A program made the translations under genes and the position numbers. The notes under the pieces were generated by a model. The model was given only the letters and a program-made list of their open reading frames with translations. It was not told where the DNA came from and ran no database searches. From Methanocella sp. (GTDB taxonomy: Archaea; Halobacteriota; Methanocellia; Methanocellales; Methanocellaceae), in the NCBI RefSeq assembly GCF_035506375.1, contig NZ_DATJPM010000095.1, forward strand, positions 1 through 61,804: a stretch of 61,804 nt of DNA. Direction: 5' to 3'. Positions 17,987-25,690 of this stretch are shown here, piece after piece. The stretch's first letter is position 1. The number at the start of each line of letters is the position of its first letter.

Positions 17987-18859
17987 ATGATTAAACTGAC
18001 TGGCGTGAGCAAGTTATATAAAGATTTTGAGGCCGTAAAGGACCTGAACCTCGAGGTGCAGGACGGGGAGATCCTGGGCATTATCGGCCACAACGGCGCC
18101 GGCAAGAGCACCACGCTCAAGATGATGGTAGGCCTGATCAGCCCCACCTCGGGCAAAGTGGTAATCATGGGCCGGGACATGGAAAAGGACGGCACTTACG
18201 TGAAGCGTTACCTGGGATACCTTCCTGAGGAGAGCCCCCTCTACGAGAACATGACCGTGAGCGAGTACCTGCGGTTTTTTTCTGAATTGTACGACATGCC
18301 CCCGGCGAAGGCGAGCGAGCGCATAAAACTGCTGCTGGACTCGCTGAAGCTCCCAGAGCGGAATAAGCTGTGCGGCGAGCTCTCCAAAGGCATGAAAAGA
18401 AAGGTCGCCATCGCCAGGGCTTTACTCCACGACCCGAAGGTGCTGGTGCTGGACGAGCCCAGCTCGGGCCTGGACCCGCTGACCTCGTTCTTCATCGTCG
18501 ACTACCTGCGGAGCCTGAAAAAAGAGGGCAAGACCATCGTGCTGAGTGCCCACAACCTGTTCCACGTCGAGTACGTCTGCGACCGGGTGGCCATCCTGAA
18601 GAATGGCAGGCTGCTGGTCTGCGATACGATGGATAAGATAAGAAAGGACCTGGGTAACCGGGAGTACGAGGTCAAGTTCATGACTGGCGAGCGGCTGGAC
18701 TACGAAATGAAGGACGGCAACTATATTTACCGTACGGCCGACGTCGGCGAGATCGCCACCCTGCTCAAGGACATTTCCGAGCACAACTGGGCGCTCGTGG
18801 ACATGTCGATGAAGGAGTCGGCCCTCGAGGACATTTATGTGAAGCTCATGGTGGAGTGA
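17987..18859 (+). CDS. ABC transporter ATP-binding protein (NatA-like)
   Basis: A 290-residue ABC ATPase: Walker A GHNGAGKST, signature ELSKGMKRKVAIA, Walker B VLVLDEPSSGLDP and switch His in LSAHNLFH, followed by an about 80-residue C-terminal extension. It would energise the ABC-2 permeases encoded divergently at 15170-17949. I chose ATG 17987 because GGAG lies 5 bases upstream, rather than longer frames that would overlap the permease start. The ATPase and permease mRNAs start back to back, allowing joint control from one short intergenic region. Confidence 0.92.
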   Translation: MIKLTGVSKLYKDFEAVKDLNLEVQDGEILGIIGHNGAGKSTTLKMMVGLISPTSGKVVIMGRDMEKDGTYVKRYLGYLPEESPLYENMTVSEYLRFFSELYDMPPAKASERIKLLLDSLKLPERNKLCGELSKGMKRKVAIARALLHDPKVLVLDEPSSGLDPLTSFFIVDYLRSLKKEGKTIVLSAHNLFHVEYVCDRVAILKNGRLLVCDTMDKIRKDLGNREYEVKFMTGERLDYEMKDGNYIYRTADVGEIATLLKDISEHNWALVDMSMKESALEDIYVKLMVE

Positions 18860-18861
18860 AA

Positions 18862-19119
18862 ATGTTTAAATTTTTTAATAAGAGGCCCACGCCCAATAGA
18901 TGCTATTTTGAAAAGGACCGGACCTGCGACCGTGAATGCCGGGCCTATGACCTGGATAAGGAGAGGTGCACCATCGTCGCCCGCCTTAAGGAAAACGCGG
19001 ACTCTGGCGAGGCCGCCCGCATGCTGAAGGCGCTCTGCGCCATCGACTGTGACCCGAAGAAGATCGCCGAGGCGTTCCCCGAGCTCGTGCCGCCGCCGAA
19101 GCTGGTCTACGAAGACTGA
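18862..19119 (+). CDS. small Cys-containing hypothetical protein
   Basis: About 85 residues with cysteines in RCYFEKDRTCDRECRAY, CTIVARL and ALCAIDCDP; these could bind a metal or an iron-sulfur cluster, but no family is recognised. The ATG at 18862 has a GGTGGAG site 5 bases upstream, inside the end of the ABC ATPase gene, so the two are translationally coupled. Confidence 0.75.
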   Translation: MFKFFNKRPTPNRCYFEKDRTCDRECRAYDLDKERCTIVARLKENADSGEAARMLKALCAIDCDPKKIAEAFPELVPPPKLVYED

Positions 19120-19650
19120 GGCCTCGACTTCTTAATTTCTTCCATATACTCGGGATTGACTGCCCACCGGCCGTCTTTCAGGAGTATTTTATGGTCCCAC
19201 GGCCAGACAATGCATTCGTCAGTAACGATTCCGACAAAATCTGGGCGGACACTGCCGCTGTGGACAGCTATCGCCGCAGTCCTGACCTCGGCGACACCTA
19301 TCTCGTTCAATTCCGGAACTGCCCTGCCAAATGTCCTGCCGGGCAATGCAGATATCGTCCACCAGCAGCACTTTCTTACCCTTAACATGTTCAGTCGGAC
19401 GGACGTACCATTCTGGCTCTTCCCCCACGACCTGCTCGTTATGGCGGGACGAGAGCTTGATAGGGAAGAAGTCGACCAGGAACGCGGAGCTAAGAAAAAT
19501 GCCGGGGACCACGCCTCCTTTAGCAATGCCGATCACGATGTCTGGGCGCCATTCCTTTCCTATCGTTTCCGCCATGGCCGTCAGGATATCGCCGAGCTGT
19601 GCCCAGGAAAGCTCTATGGTACCTGTATGTTCATGTTTATATGGGTCCAT
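19107..19650 (-). pseudogene. phosphoribosyltransferase-family gene with a frameshift
   Basis: Two overlapping frames together make one PRTase-like protein. The first (from 19650) runs MDPYKHEHTG to the PRPP motif GKKVLLVDDI and then loses sense. The second resumes with GRTFGRAVPELNEIG and continues to EYMEEIKKSRPQSS. Joining them needs removal of one base near 19343-19352, which gives DDIALPGRTF with normal PRPP-loop spacing. Length with the join is about 180 residues, usual for archaeal hypoxanthine/xanthine-type PRTases. AGGTG lies 6 bases before the ATG. It sits 9 bases downstream of the HIT gene. The shift may be a real mutation, a sequencing error or programmed. Confidence 0.75.
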
Positions 19651-19659
19651 GGTGACACC

Positions 19660-20283
19660 TCATGGAGGCAGCCCCGAATTTATCAATTCCTCGATGCACT
19701 CGCCGAACTCGGACTGTTTTCTGGGCAGGTTGTGCCGGATCCTCAGCGCCAGCGAGCGGTAGTCGAAGTCCGACTGCAGCTCCGAAGTGCCCCGGAACAC
19801 GGGCGGCGTAAGCACCTTATCGCCCTCGTACTTGTAGCGGGGTACGAGGTGCATGTGGAAGTGGTCGTTCTGGTTCATGAGGACCATATAGTTAATTTTC
19901 ACCGGCTTCAGCGTCCTGTAGATGGCCTCGGACACAGCCGAAACGTCCTCCATGAAGGCGATATACAATAAGAACTTATGCTCCAGTAAATAGGTCAGGC
20001 TGGTCTCGTGGTCCCGCAGGACGAGCACCGAGCGGCCAGGGTAGTCCTGCTCATAGCTGAGAGCGGCGACGCTGGCCGGCAGGCGCTTGATGAAGGTCGG
20101 CTCGGGGTGCTCATACTCGTGGTCCGTCAGGTATATCTGTTTATTCTTTTTACAAAAGCTGCACTCCGGGTCCACGTTCACTTTATAGGGCAGGCGCATG
20201 TCTCCGCTGCGGTCCATGACCGACTTCGATAGCATGGGCAGCAGGTCCTCGATGTTCTCCGCGCACAGGCCGTCAGGCATCAT
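19660..20283 (-). CDS. HIT-superfamily nucleotide hydrolase or phosphorylase
   Basis: A 207-residue protein with the histidine triad NDHFHMHLVPRY (His141, 143 and 145), an upstream CxxC pair (Cys41, Cys44) likely to bind zinc, and the RSVLVLRDHETS strand. HIT proteins hydrolyse or transfer nucleotidyl groups (for example Ap4A, AMP conjugates or GalT substrates). It is followed after 9 bases by the PRTase gene, suggesting a shared role in nucleotide metabolism. Confidence 0.85.
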   Translation of the reverse strand: MMPDGLCAENIEDLLPMLSKSVMDRSGDMRLPYKVNVDPECSFCKKNKQIYLTDHEYEHPEPTFIKRLPASVAALSYEQDYPGRSVLVLRDHETSLTYLLEHKFLLYIAFMEDVSAVSEAIYRTLKPVKINYMVLMNQNDHFHMHLVPRYKYEGDKVLTPPVFRGTSELQSDFDYRSLALRIRHNLPRKQSEFGECIEELINSGLPP

Positions 20284-20336
20284 ATTCCACCCGGAAATGC
20301 AATTGTTAATTATCGCCCGTCGATATTAAACTCTGC

Positions 20337-20510
20337 TCATCTTTTCCTCTCGCAGTCGAAGCACATCGTCTTATCCGGTATGTCGGTGAGAAATTCCTTT
20401 CCACAAGAGGCACATACTACATTCCGGAAGTCGGCCCAGCCCCCGAGGCACAATTTTTTCATGGGGCAGTCGCCGCACCCCAGCGCCGGCATATCCTCGA
20501 ATTTAGGCAT
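20337..20510 (-). CDS. small Cys-rich putative zinc-binding protein
   Basis: About 57 residues with three Cys pairs: LGCGDCPMKKLC, VCASCGKEF and MCFDCERKR. It looks like a zinc-ribbon or rubredoxin-like knuckle protein of unknown role. The frame can also start at 20552 or 20528; those starts reach the divergent gene, so ATG 20510 is preferred. No strong ribosome-binding site is visible. Confidence 0.55.
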   Translation of the reverse strand: MPKFEDMPALGCGDCPMKKLCLGGWADFRNVVCASCGKEFLTDIPDKTMCFDCERKR

Positions 20511-20567
20511 AAAAAAATGTAGCACCATAAAAGAGATAAATCCAACCGTCATATGTTTAAATTCACC

Positions 20568-21095
20568 ATGAAACTCGACAAGTGCGGACTGCGGATACTG
20601 ACCGAGATCGTCATCAACCGGAGCGGCGTCAACTACGACGACTACCTTCTCGGCAGGACCTGCCGCCGCTGTAAGAGATTAATGCTCGAGGGCACCGTCA
20701 CCCGGATACCTGAGGACAACAACTTCCGGATCGTGGTCAAGACGCCTGATGGCATGCCCACTCACCTCAGGGGCTCGGAGCTCCTGACGGTCACATGCGG
20801 CTCCTGCGGCGCCTCCTACAACATCATCTTTTACGGCCCCCTGCAGTACGGCAGCGCCGGCATCATGGCCTACACGATAATCGAGCTAAACGGCGCCGAA
20901 GAGGAGCTCACGGACGCCCTGGACGACCTCAAGAAGCAAAAAAGCGCGCCTGCGGACGTGGACCGGTGGATCGTCGAGACGCTGGCCGACGAGTTCAACG
21001 ACGCCGTGAGGATCGTCAACGAAAAGGGCGTCACGCTGGTGGAAGAGGACTGGACCGAGGCGAAGTACAGCACCGGCTGGATCGAGGAAGAGTAG
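20568..21095 (+). CDS. hypothetical zinc-ribbon protein
   Basis: About 175 residues. Two CxxC pairs, RTCRRCKRL (about residue 30) and VTCGSCGAS (about 80), probably form one zinc ribbon. The C-terminal half is acidic (EELTDALDDLKKQ, EEDWTEAKY) and probably helical. No family recognised. ATG 20568 is preferred to 20553 because the sequence is more protein-like from MKLDKCGLR. It is divergent from the small Cys-rich gene. Confidence 0.75.
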   Translation: MKLDKCGLRILTEIVINRSGVNYDDYLLGRTCRRCKRLMLEGTVTRIPEDNNFRIVVKTPDGMPTHLRGSELLTVTCGSCGASYNIIFYGPLQYGSAGIMAYTIIELNGAEEELTDALDDLKKQKSAPADVDRWIVETLADEFNDAVRIVNEKGVTLVEEDWTEAKYSTGWIEEE

Positions 21096-21288
21096 CAGGG
21101 GGCCTGCTTCGATAGCCCTTCTTCCAGTATTCCAAAAAACCGGCCCCGTGCGTAGCTTTCCCGTCACGGCTCGTGGCCGCACTTATCAATCAGGAGCTTC
21201 CCGGGTTTTTCGTTTCGCTCAATATCGCCATCTTAACAAAAGATAATATAAGCCAGAGCATATTAAATTGTCGAAGAATTATACGGTG

Positions 21289-22047
21289 ATGCGTTTGCCT
21301 GAGAAGCCGGACTATGGTAACTGGGTTTCGATGAGGCTGGTATTCCTGCCGGCCCTGATAGGCCTGGTATTACTTATCCTGGCGCTGCTATTCCCTATGA
21401 TCGTCATCCTGGCCGCACTTTTCTTGCTCATGGCGGCATATTTCGCTTACGCGAGATGGCTTTTTTCCGCCCGGGGAGGCGACGTGCAGGATAAGGTCTA
21501 CGGCCTTGTGCTGGAACACCTCGACTGGAACGGCCAGGGCCGGCTGCTCGACGTAGGCTGCGGCAGCGGTGCGCTCACCATTAAGCTGGCGAAGAAATAT
21601 CCGGACGCCCGCCTCACCGGCGTCGATTACTGGGGAGCGAGCTGGGAATACTCTAAAAAAGTCTGCGAAAAGAACGCGGCCATTGAAGGCGTGAACGGCC
21701 GCATCACGTTCCAGCAGGCCAGCGCCTTAAAGCTGCCCTTCGAGGACGAGACGTTCGATGCCATCGTGAGCAACCTCACGTTCCACGAAGTCCGGGACGC
21801 GAAAGATAAGAAAGAGCTGATCCGGGAGGCGCTGCGCGTTCTCAGGAAGGGCGGGACATTCACGTTTCAGGACCTGTTCTTGATAAAAAGGGCTTATGGC
21901 ACGCCCGAAGAGCTCGTCAATGCGATTAAGGGCTGGGGGATCAGCGATGTCGAGTTCATCGATACGCATAATGAGCCATTTATCCCGGGGGCTCTCAAGC
22001 TACCATTCATGGTGGGCACGATAAGTATTATAAAAGGAAAAAAGTAG
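21289..22047 (+). CDS. membrane-anchored SAM-dependent methyltransferase
   Basis: About 252 residues: two adjacent N-terminal transmembrane segments, then a class I methyltransferase domain with motif I LLDVGCGSGALTIKLA, an acidic loop TGVDYWGASW, and ALKLPFEDETFDAIVSNLTFHEV. The substrate is unknown; the membrane anchor points to a lipid or membrane-quinone-like target, which is inference. TTG at 21268 is a longer alternative start. A TATA-like AATATAAG near 21245-21253 would place the transcript start close to 21275, so ATG 21289 with a short leader is favoured. Confidence 0.82.
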   Translation: MRLPEKPDYGNWVSMRLVFLPALIGLVLLILALLFPMIVILAALFLLMAAYFAYARWLFSARGGDVQDKVYGLVLEHLDWNGQGRLLDVGCGSGALTIKLAKKYPDARLTGVDYWGASWEYSKKVCEKNAAIEGVNGRITFQQASALKLPFEDETFDAIVSNLTFHEVRDAKDKKELIREALRVLRKGGTFTFQDLFLIKRAYGTPEELVNAIKGWGISDVEFIDTHNEPFIPGALKLPFMVGTISIIKGKK

Positions 22048-22052
22048 ATTTT

Positions 22053-22730
22053 TCAGCTGATCCGGATTGCTTCATCTCCGGGCTTCCAGTCTGCAGGACA
22101 CACTTTCCCTTTGTTCTCCCGGACGAACTTCAATGCCTCTAACTCACGCAGTAGCTCTTTTGTGTTCCGGCCGAAGCCGTCGTCATGGAGTTCCATCGCC
22201 CTGAGGTTGCCGTCGGGATCGAAGATAAAGCTCGCCCGCTGTGAAAGGCCACTGCTTTGGTTATATGTCCCGAAAGCCCGGCAGATGTCGCCTATGGTAT
22301 CGCTGAGCATGGGGAACTCGACCTTTTTTATCCGGGGATCGGAGTCATGCCATGCCTTATGGACGTAGACCGTGTCGCGGCTGACGCTGAAAACTTCGGC
22401 GCCCTCGCCAGTGAAGTTTTTGTAAAGGGAAGCCATCTCCTCCAATTCAGTAGGGCAGACGAAGGTGAAGTCGGCCGGGTAGAAGATGAAGACAAGCCAT
22501 TTGCCCCTGTAATCGCTGATATTGATCCTGGTGACATTGTTCTTATAGAAAGCGTCTGCTTCAAAGGCGGGTATCTTATCGTTGATATTCAGCCAGGAAG
22601 TTCGTAACCCTGTCCCGGTGCTGGTAATCGGCGTTTTTTGTGCCGTAACGCCGGCCGATAATGACATATAGATTAACAGCAGGGTGACAATGCCCACGAG
22701 AAATACAAGTATTATTGACCTTGTCTTCAC
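22053..22730 (-). CDS. exported 2-Cys peroxiredoxin (AhpC/Prx1-like)
   Basis: A 225-residue peroxiredoxin with an N-terminal hydrophobic segment (about residues 5-28) acting as signal peptide or anchor. The peroxidatic Cys92 is in FTFVCPTELEE, with Pro and Thr of the active site just before and after it, and the resolving Cys211 is in GKVCPADWKPG. Such enzymes reduce peroxides with thiols. Export is unusual, since most family members are cytoplasmic. Start is GTG 22730 with a GGGGATGTGACC site upstream. A TATA-like TTATAAAAATAT lies about 45 bases before the start. The gene is convergent with the methyltransferase. Confidence 0.9.
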   Translation of the reverse strand: MKTRSIILVFLVGIVTLLLIYMSLSAGVTAQKTPITSTGTGLRTSWLNINDKIPAFEADAFYKNNVTRINISDYRGKWLVFIFYPADFTFVCPTELEEMASLYKNFTGEGAEVFSVSRDTVYVHKAWHDSDPRIKKVEFPMLSDTIGDICRAFGTYNQSSGLSQRASFIFDPDGNLRAMELHDDGFGRNTKELLRELEALKFVRENKGKVCPADWKPGDEAIRIS

Positions 22731-22872
22731 TGGTCACATCCCCATAACACCTAGCTTTTTTTTATATTTTTATAAGGCTTATGGGAGTTATGAACAAAGA
22801 CAGGACGACAATATAAGATAAATCGCGAGTGATGGCCAGGATTGTTTAATGAAGCGGAAAAATGTAGCTTTA

Positions 22873-22973
22873 GCTTTTTTTGCTGTGTTGAATTACTCCC
22901 GTATTTTAAGCTTTTTAAGAGACGGAGGGCAATCTGAGACTTAAAAGGGTATATTCAATACAGCAGCTTTTTT
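22873..22973. mobile_element. MITE-like element with inverted ends and 8-bp target duplication
   Basis: The 85-bp element (22881-22965) starts TGCTGTGTTGAAT and ends ATTCAATACAGCA, a 13-bp imperfect terminal inverted repeat. It is flanked by an exact direct repeat GCTTTTTT at 22873-22880 and 22966-22973. A related copy is at 36057-36140 and a fragment at 13104-13136. It has no ORF. The 293-base gap between peroxiredoxin and the 143-aa ORF otherwise shows nothing else. Confidence 0.75.
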
Positions 22974-23023
22974 GAAATAGAGTCTCAGGCATGAAGGGAA
23001 CGCGTACTTAAGAAATTTATCGC

Positions 23024-23455
23024 TCACAGGCTTTTTAAGAAGTCTTCCATCTCATCCGGATTATAGCCGACCCATCCATTCCTCTCGGATAGATTGTATA
23101 CCCAAAATTCACTACAATCCTCTCGGAATAATATAATATAAGCTTTCGTTTTTAGAGATTCTGCGACTATCCTCGTTGCGGTAGCTTGAAAGTCCCTGCT
23201 TTCAAACCTGCGGATAATAGCATCCAGGTACTGATCATTTACCGTAATACCATTATCAACTCTCGTTACTTCCATCACGCCGACAGCGACAGGTATGCCT
23301 TTTCTATATCGCCATTCGACGAAATCCACATCCAGCATGTATAGGCTTTTGTCTAATTTTCGATGCCAGAGGGAATAAGGCTTGACTCTCCACTCTTCGT
23401 CATCCCTTTGATGCGCCTTTGCACCGGATTCTGTTACCTTCTTATCCAAAGTCAT
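23024..23455 (-). CDS. RM-linked hypothetical protein, possible PD-(D/E)XK nuclease
   Basis: A 143-residue protein just downstream of the restriction endonuclease on the same strand. The region YMLDVDFVEWRYRKG...VAVGVMEVTR has an Asp followed about 20 residues later by Glu-Val-Thr on a hydrophobic strand, like the D...ExK core of PD-(D/E)XK enzymes, although the Lys position is Thr. I do not recognise the family. It could be a Vsr-like or regulatory partner, an accessory nuclease, or an unrelated protein. Codon use is AT-rich like the RM genes. Confidence 0.65.
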   Translation of the reverse strand: MTLDKKVTESGAKAHQRDDEEWRVKPYSLWHRKLDKSLYMLDVDFVEWRYRKGIPVAVGVMEVTRVDNGITVNDQYLDAIIRRFESRDFQATATRIVAESLKTKAYIILFREDCSEFWVYNLSERNGWVGYNPDEMEDFLKSL

Positions 23456-23505
23456 TTTACCGCTCGATGAAATATCTTTGAGAGTAGTTATAAAAAAATA
23501 ATTGT

Positions 23506-24315
23506 TTAATTTATTTGAGTCACATTGCCATAGAGCTCAGGTAATGTATCCTGGACCATTCGGAACTTGGTGCCGTGATTATGGTGTGTTCTTGCATCGA
23601 AATCCACGTAGATCTTACCGTCTTCGACAGCGCTAATTATCTTTTCTTGATCCAGGTTAGACAACATGAAGATATTATCATACCTGTAATATTCGACGTT
23701 TGAACTACGGCCGTCAATCCTGGTCTTTGATAAAGCTTCGCCCTTTTTCACATCCGCTTTAACATAGACACAATTAAGCAGCTTCAAACCAAGCTTCTGG
23801 AAAAAGTCATCAAACCCCCAGTATGGTTGCGGATCTAATTCTCCCAGGCCGACTCTCTTTTCAACACTTTTTAGCCACTCGCTGTGCCGGGGAGATACTG
23901 CTTTTGCGTCGAAGGATACTTCGATACGCTTACGCTCATGGTTGACAATGATAGTAAAGCCCCTATCGGTTCTCTGGGTTGCCTTTATCGTCTGCCTAAA
24001 GCTCAATTCGGCGGGCATTGTATCGTGTGGCCAGCCGTATTTTGGTAACAATATGCCAGGCACAAATCTTACGGCTTGTGGTGAAGGTTCCCAGTGTAAA
24101 AGAGTAGTTAAAGAGCCCGTCGTTGACCTCCGGGATTTTATTTCCCAGTCGCCGCTATCCGCTAAAGGTATATTATTTTCTTCAATACCGAGGAGGTCTT
24201 CGAGAGTATTACCGACACATCCATCATTAGATGGACGGGTACACTCAACCCACCCCATTTTTTTAATTTCTTTTAACTTTATTATCAGTTCGTCCTTTGT
24301 GTAAACCTTCATCAA
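23506..24315 (-). CDS. type II restriction endonuclease, MvaI/BcnI family
   Basis: A 269-residue endonuclease. The N-terminal region KKMGWVECTRPSNDGCVGNTLEDLLG and the catalytic DSGDWEIKSRR (Asp56, Glu58, Lys60) match the MvaI/BcnI family, which cuts CCWGG or CCSGG as a monomer. The specificity here is not readable from sequence. It overlaps the methyltransferase gene by 53 bases, the usual RM arrangement. AT-rich codon use compared with the neighbourhood suggests acquisition by transfer. Confidence 0.88.
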   Translation of the reverse strand: MMKVYTKDELIIKLKEIKKMGWVECTRPSNDGCVGNTLEDLLGIEENNIPLADSGDWEIKSRRSTTGSLTTLLHWEPSPQAVRFVPGILLPKYGWPHDTMPAELSFRQTIKATQRTDRGFTIIVNHERKRIEVSFDAKAVSPRHSEWLKSVEKRVGLGELDPQPYWGFDDFFQKLGLKLLNCVYVKADVKKGEALSKTRIDGRSSNVEYYRYDNIFMLSNLDQEKIISAVEDGKIYVDFDARTHHNHGTKFRMVQDTLPELYGNVTQIN

Positions 24316-25282
24316 TCAGACCATCAGTCTTACTCTTTTTGCCATCCTTCTTAATTTTATTTCCGGTCTCCGAACTTTCCGGCTTCCAGAAATCCAGGAG
24401 GTACTCGAAGGTCACGCCCATTGTAATGTAATTACAGGGCCATCCAAAAATGCCGATCTGATTAACCACGTTGGTCCGGTCCCAGATTATAATATTTCTT
24501 AGCTCATAACCCCTTTTTCTCAATTCCTCAATTAATGATACGTGTATGGTTATCCGCTGGTTTTCCCACCACATATCCGGCACGTTTATAACGCAATGAG
24601 CCCGGGGTTTCAATAACGGTAAAAGGCCCTCGAAAATATCTCCCATCGCTATGGCATAGTCTTCCAGCGATTTAGTGCCTAAGTCCCGTTCATCCTGGCT
24701 ATACTGTTCGATTTTTCCGAGCTGCCCGTTATCCCGGTTTCTTCTTGATTTGTTCTTCCTCTTCCGGTTAAGAAGGTTCGCATACGGGGGAGAAGTCCAG
24801 ATAAGACTGACCGTCTCGGGCTTGAAATATTGCGGGATGTTTCTGGCATCGTCCTTAATCGCTAATTGCTGGGACGTATTGAATAGCCGAGAGTTAATTA
24901 ATCTTTGTTTGCACAGGGCAATGTACTTGTCCTGTAAATCAAATCCGACGGCATTACGGTCCAGGTCCTGTGCCGCCACCAGAGTTGTGCCGCTGCCCAC
25001 GAAAGGGTCAAGCACAAGCTCACCCTTATGGGTGAAAAGCTCTATTACTTTTTTAGATAAGGATATAGGAAAAGTCGCTGGGTGTACCTCTTTATCCCGA
25101 ATATCCCGCCCTTCATAAAAGAATTCCCAGACGCCAAGCTGGCTTTTTAGCCATTCCTTAGCGGTCATACAATTAAGGTGATTTGGCTCGCAATCGCAGG
25201 TCTTAATGTGATTGATGTTAAGCGGTTTTAATGGATCATTATTAAGTTTATCAGAATCGTTTAATCCGGACTCCATCATCAC
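24263..25282 (-). CDS. DNA methyltransferase, N4-cytosine type (TSPPY)
   Basis: A 339-residue amino-methyltransferase. Motif I is LDPFVGSGTT (residues 92-100) and the catalytic motif IV is TSPPYANL (163-167). TSPPY is typical of N4-cytosine enzymes, as expected for an MvaI/BcnI partner, though N6-adenine cannot be excluded. A short GFDLQDKYIALCK motif follows motif I. The order I then IV is unlike beta-class enzymes, in which IV comes first. It overlaps the endonuclease gene. Promoter: TATA-like TTTATTATAATAGG just upstream on the minus strand. Confidence 0.9.
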   Translation of the reverse strand: MMMESGLNDSDKLNNDPLKPLNINHIKTCDCEPNHLNCMTAKEWLKSQLGVWEFFYEGRDIRDKEVHPATFPISLSKKVIELFTHKGELVLDPFVGSGTTLVAAQDLDRNAVGFDLQDKYIALCKQRLINSRLFNTSQQLAIKDDARNIPQYFKPETVSLIWTSPPYANLLNRKRKNKSRRNRDNGQLGKIEQYSQDERDLGTKSLEDYAIAMGDIFEGLLPLLKPRAHCVINVPDMWWENQRITIHVSLIEELRKRGYELRNIIIWDRTNVVNQIGIFGWPCNYITMGVTFEYLLDFWKPESSETGNKIKKDGKKSKTDGLIDEGLHKGRTDNKVKRN

Positions 25283-25380
25283 CTAGTCAATATCCTATTA
25301 TAATAAAAGGTTAACGTTCAAATTGTAATTAATTAGGTTGTTTGAATACCCTTCTTTTACCCGTCAGGCCAGGCATAAAA

Positions 25381-25397
25381 AATTTTTAAAAAAAACC
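25381..25397 (-). terminator. T-rich terminator downstream of tRNA-Met
   Basis: Read leftward from the tRNA, the sequence runs CCTGGTTTTTTTT followed by more A/T. Such oligo-T stretches are the usual archaeal terminator. It lies about 20 bases after the tRNA end. Confidence 0.5.
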
Positions 25398-25415
25398 AGG
25401 GCGTTGTTTAGAAGT

Positions 25416-25489
25416 AGCGGGGAATGGATTTGAACCATTGGTCTACGGGTTATGAGCCCGTCGGGATCTCCTGACTACCCCACCCCGCT
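25416..25489 (-). tRNA. initiator tRNA-Met (CAT)
   Basis: A complete 74-base cloverleaf: acceptor stem AGCGGGG paired with CCCCGCT, D arm with GGG and CCC, anticodon stem ACGGG/CCCGT with anticodon CAT in loop CTCATAA, and T arm AATGG TTCAAAT CCATT. The A1:U72 pair and three consecutive G:C pairs in the anticodon stem mark it as the archaeal initiator. CCA is not encoded. A TATA-like TTTATAG lies about 45 bases upstream. It sits between the RM genes and the TIR-NACHT gene. Confidence 0.95.
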
Positions 25490-25690
25490 ATACGGTGTTA
25501 CAAAAACGCTGCAACCATACTAATACTGGCATCACTATAAATAATTTATGTCCGGTACATTTCGGTAATAATCCAAATTTATTGCTGAATAAGCGGTCTT
25601 CTTGAGTAACAAAATTACTGATACTCTTATTATCCATCTCTAAATACAACTAAATATTAAAATGACGATTGTTTCTTTGATGATTGACTG

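Noticed and set aside
22881..22965. Rho-independent terminator of the peroxiredoxin gene
   Set aside because: The element lies upstream of the peroxiredoxin start, and it has terminal inverted repeats with a target duplication and a second copy elsewhere.
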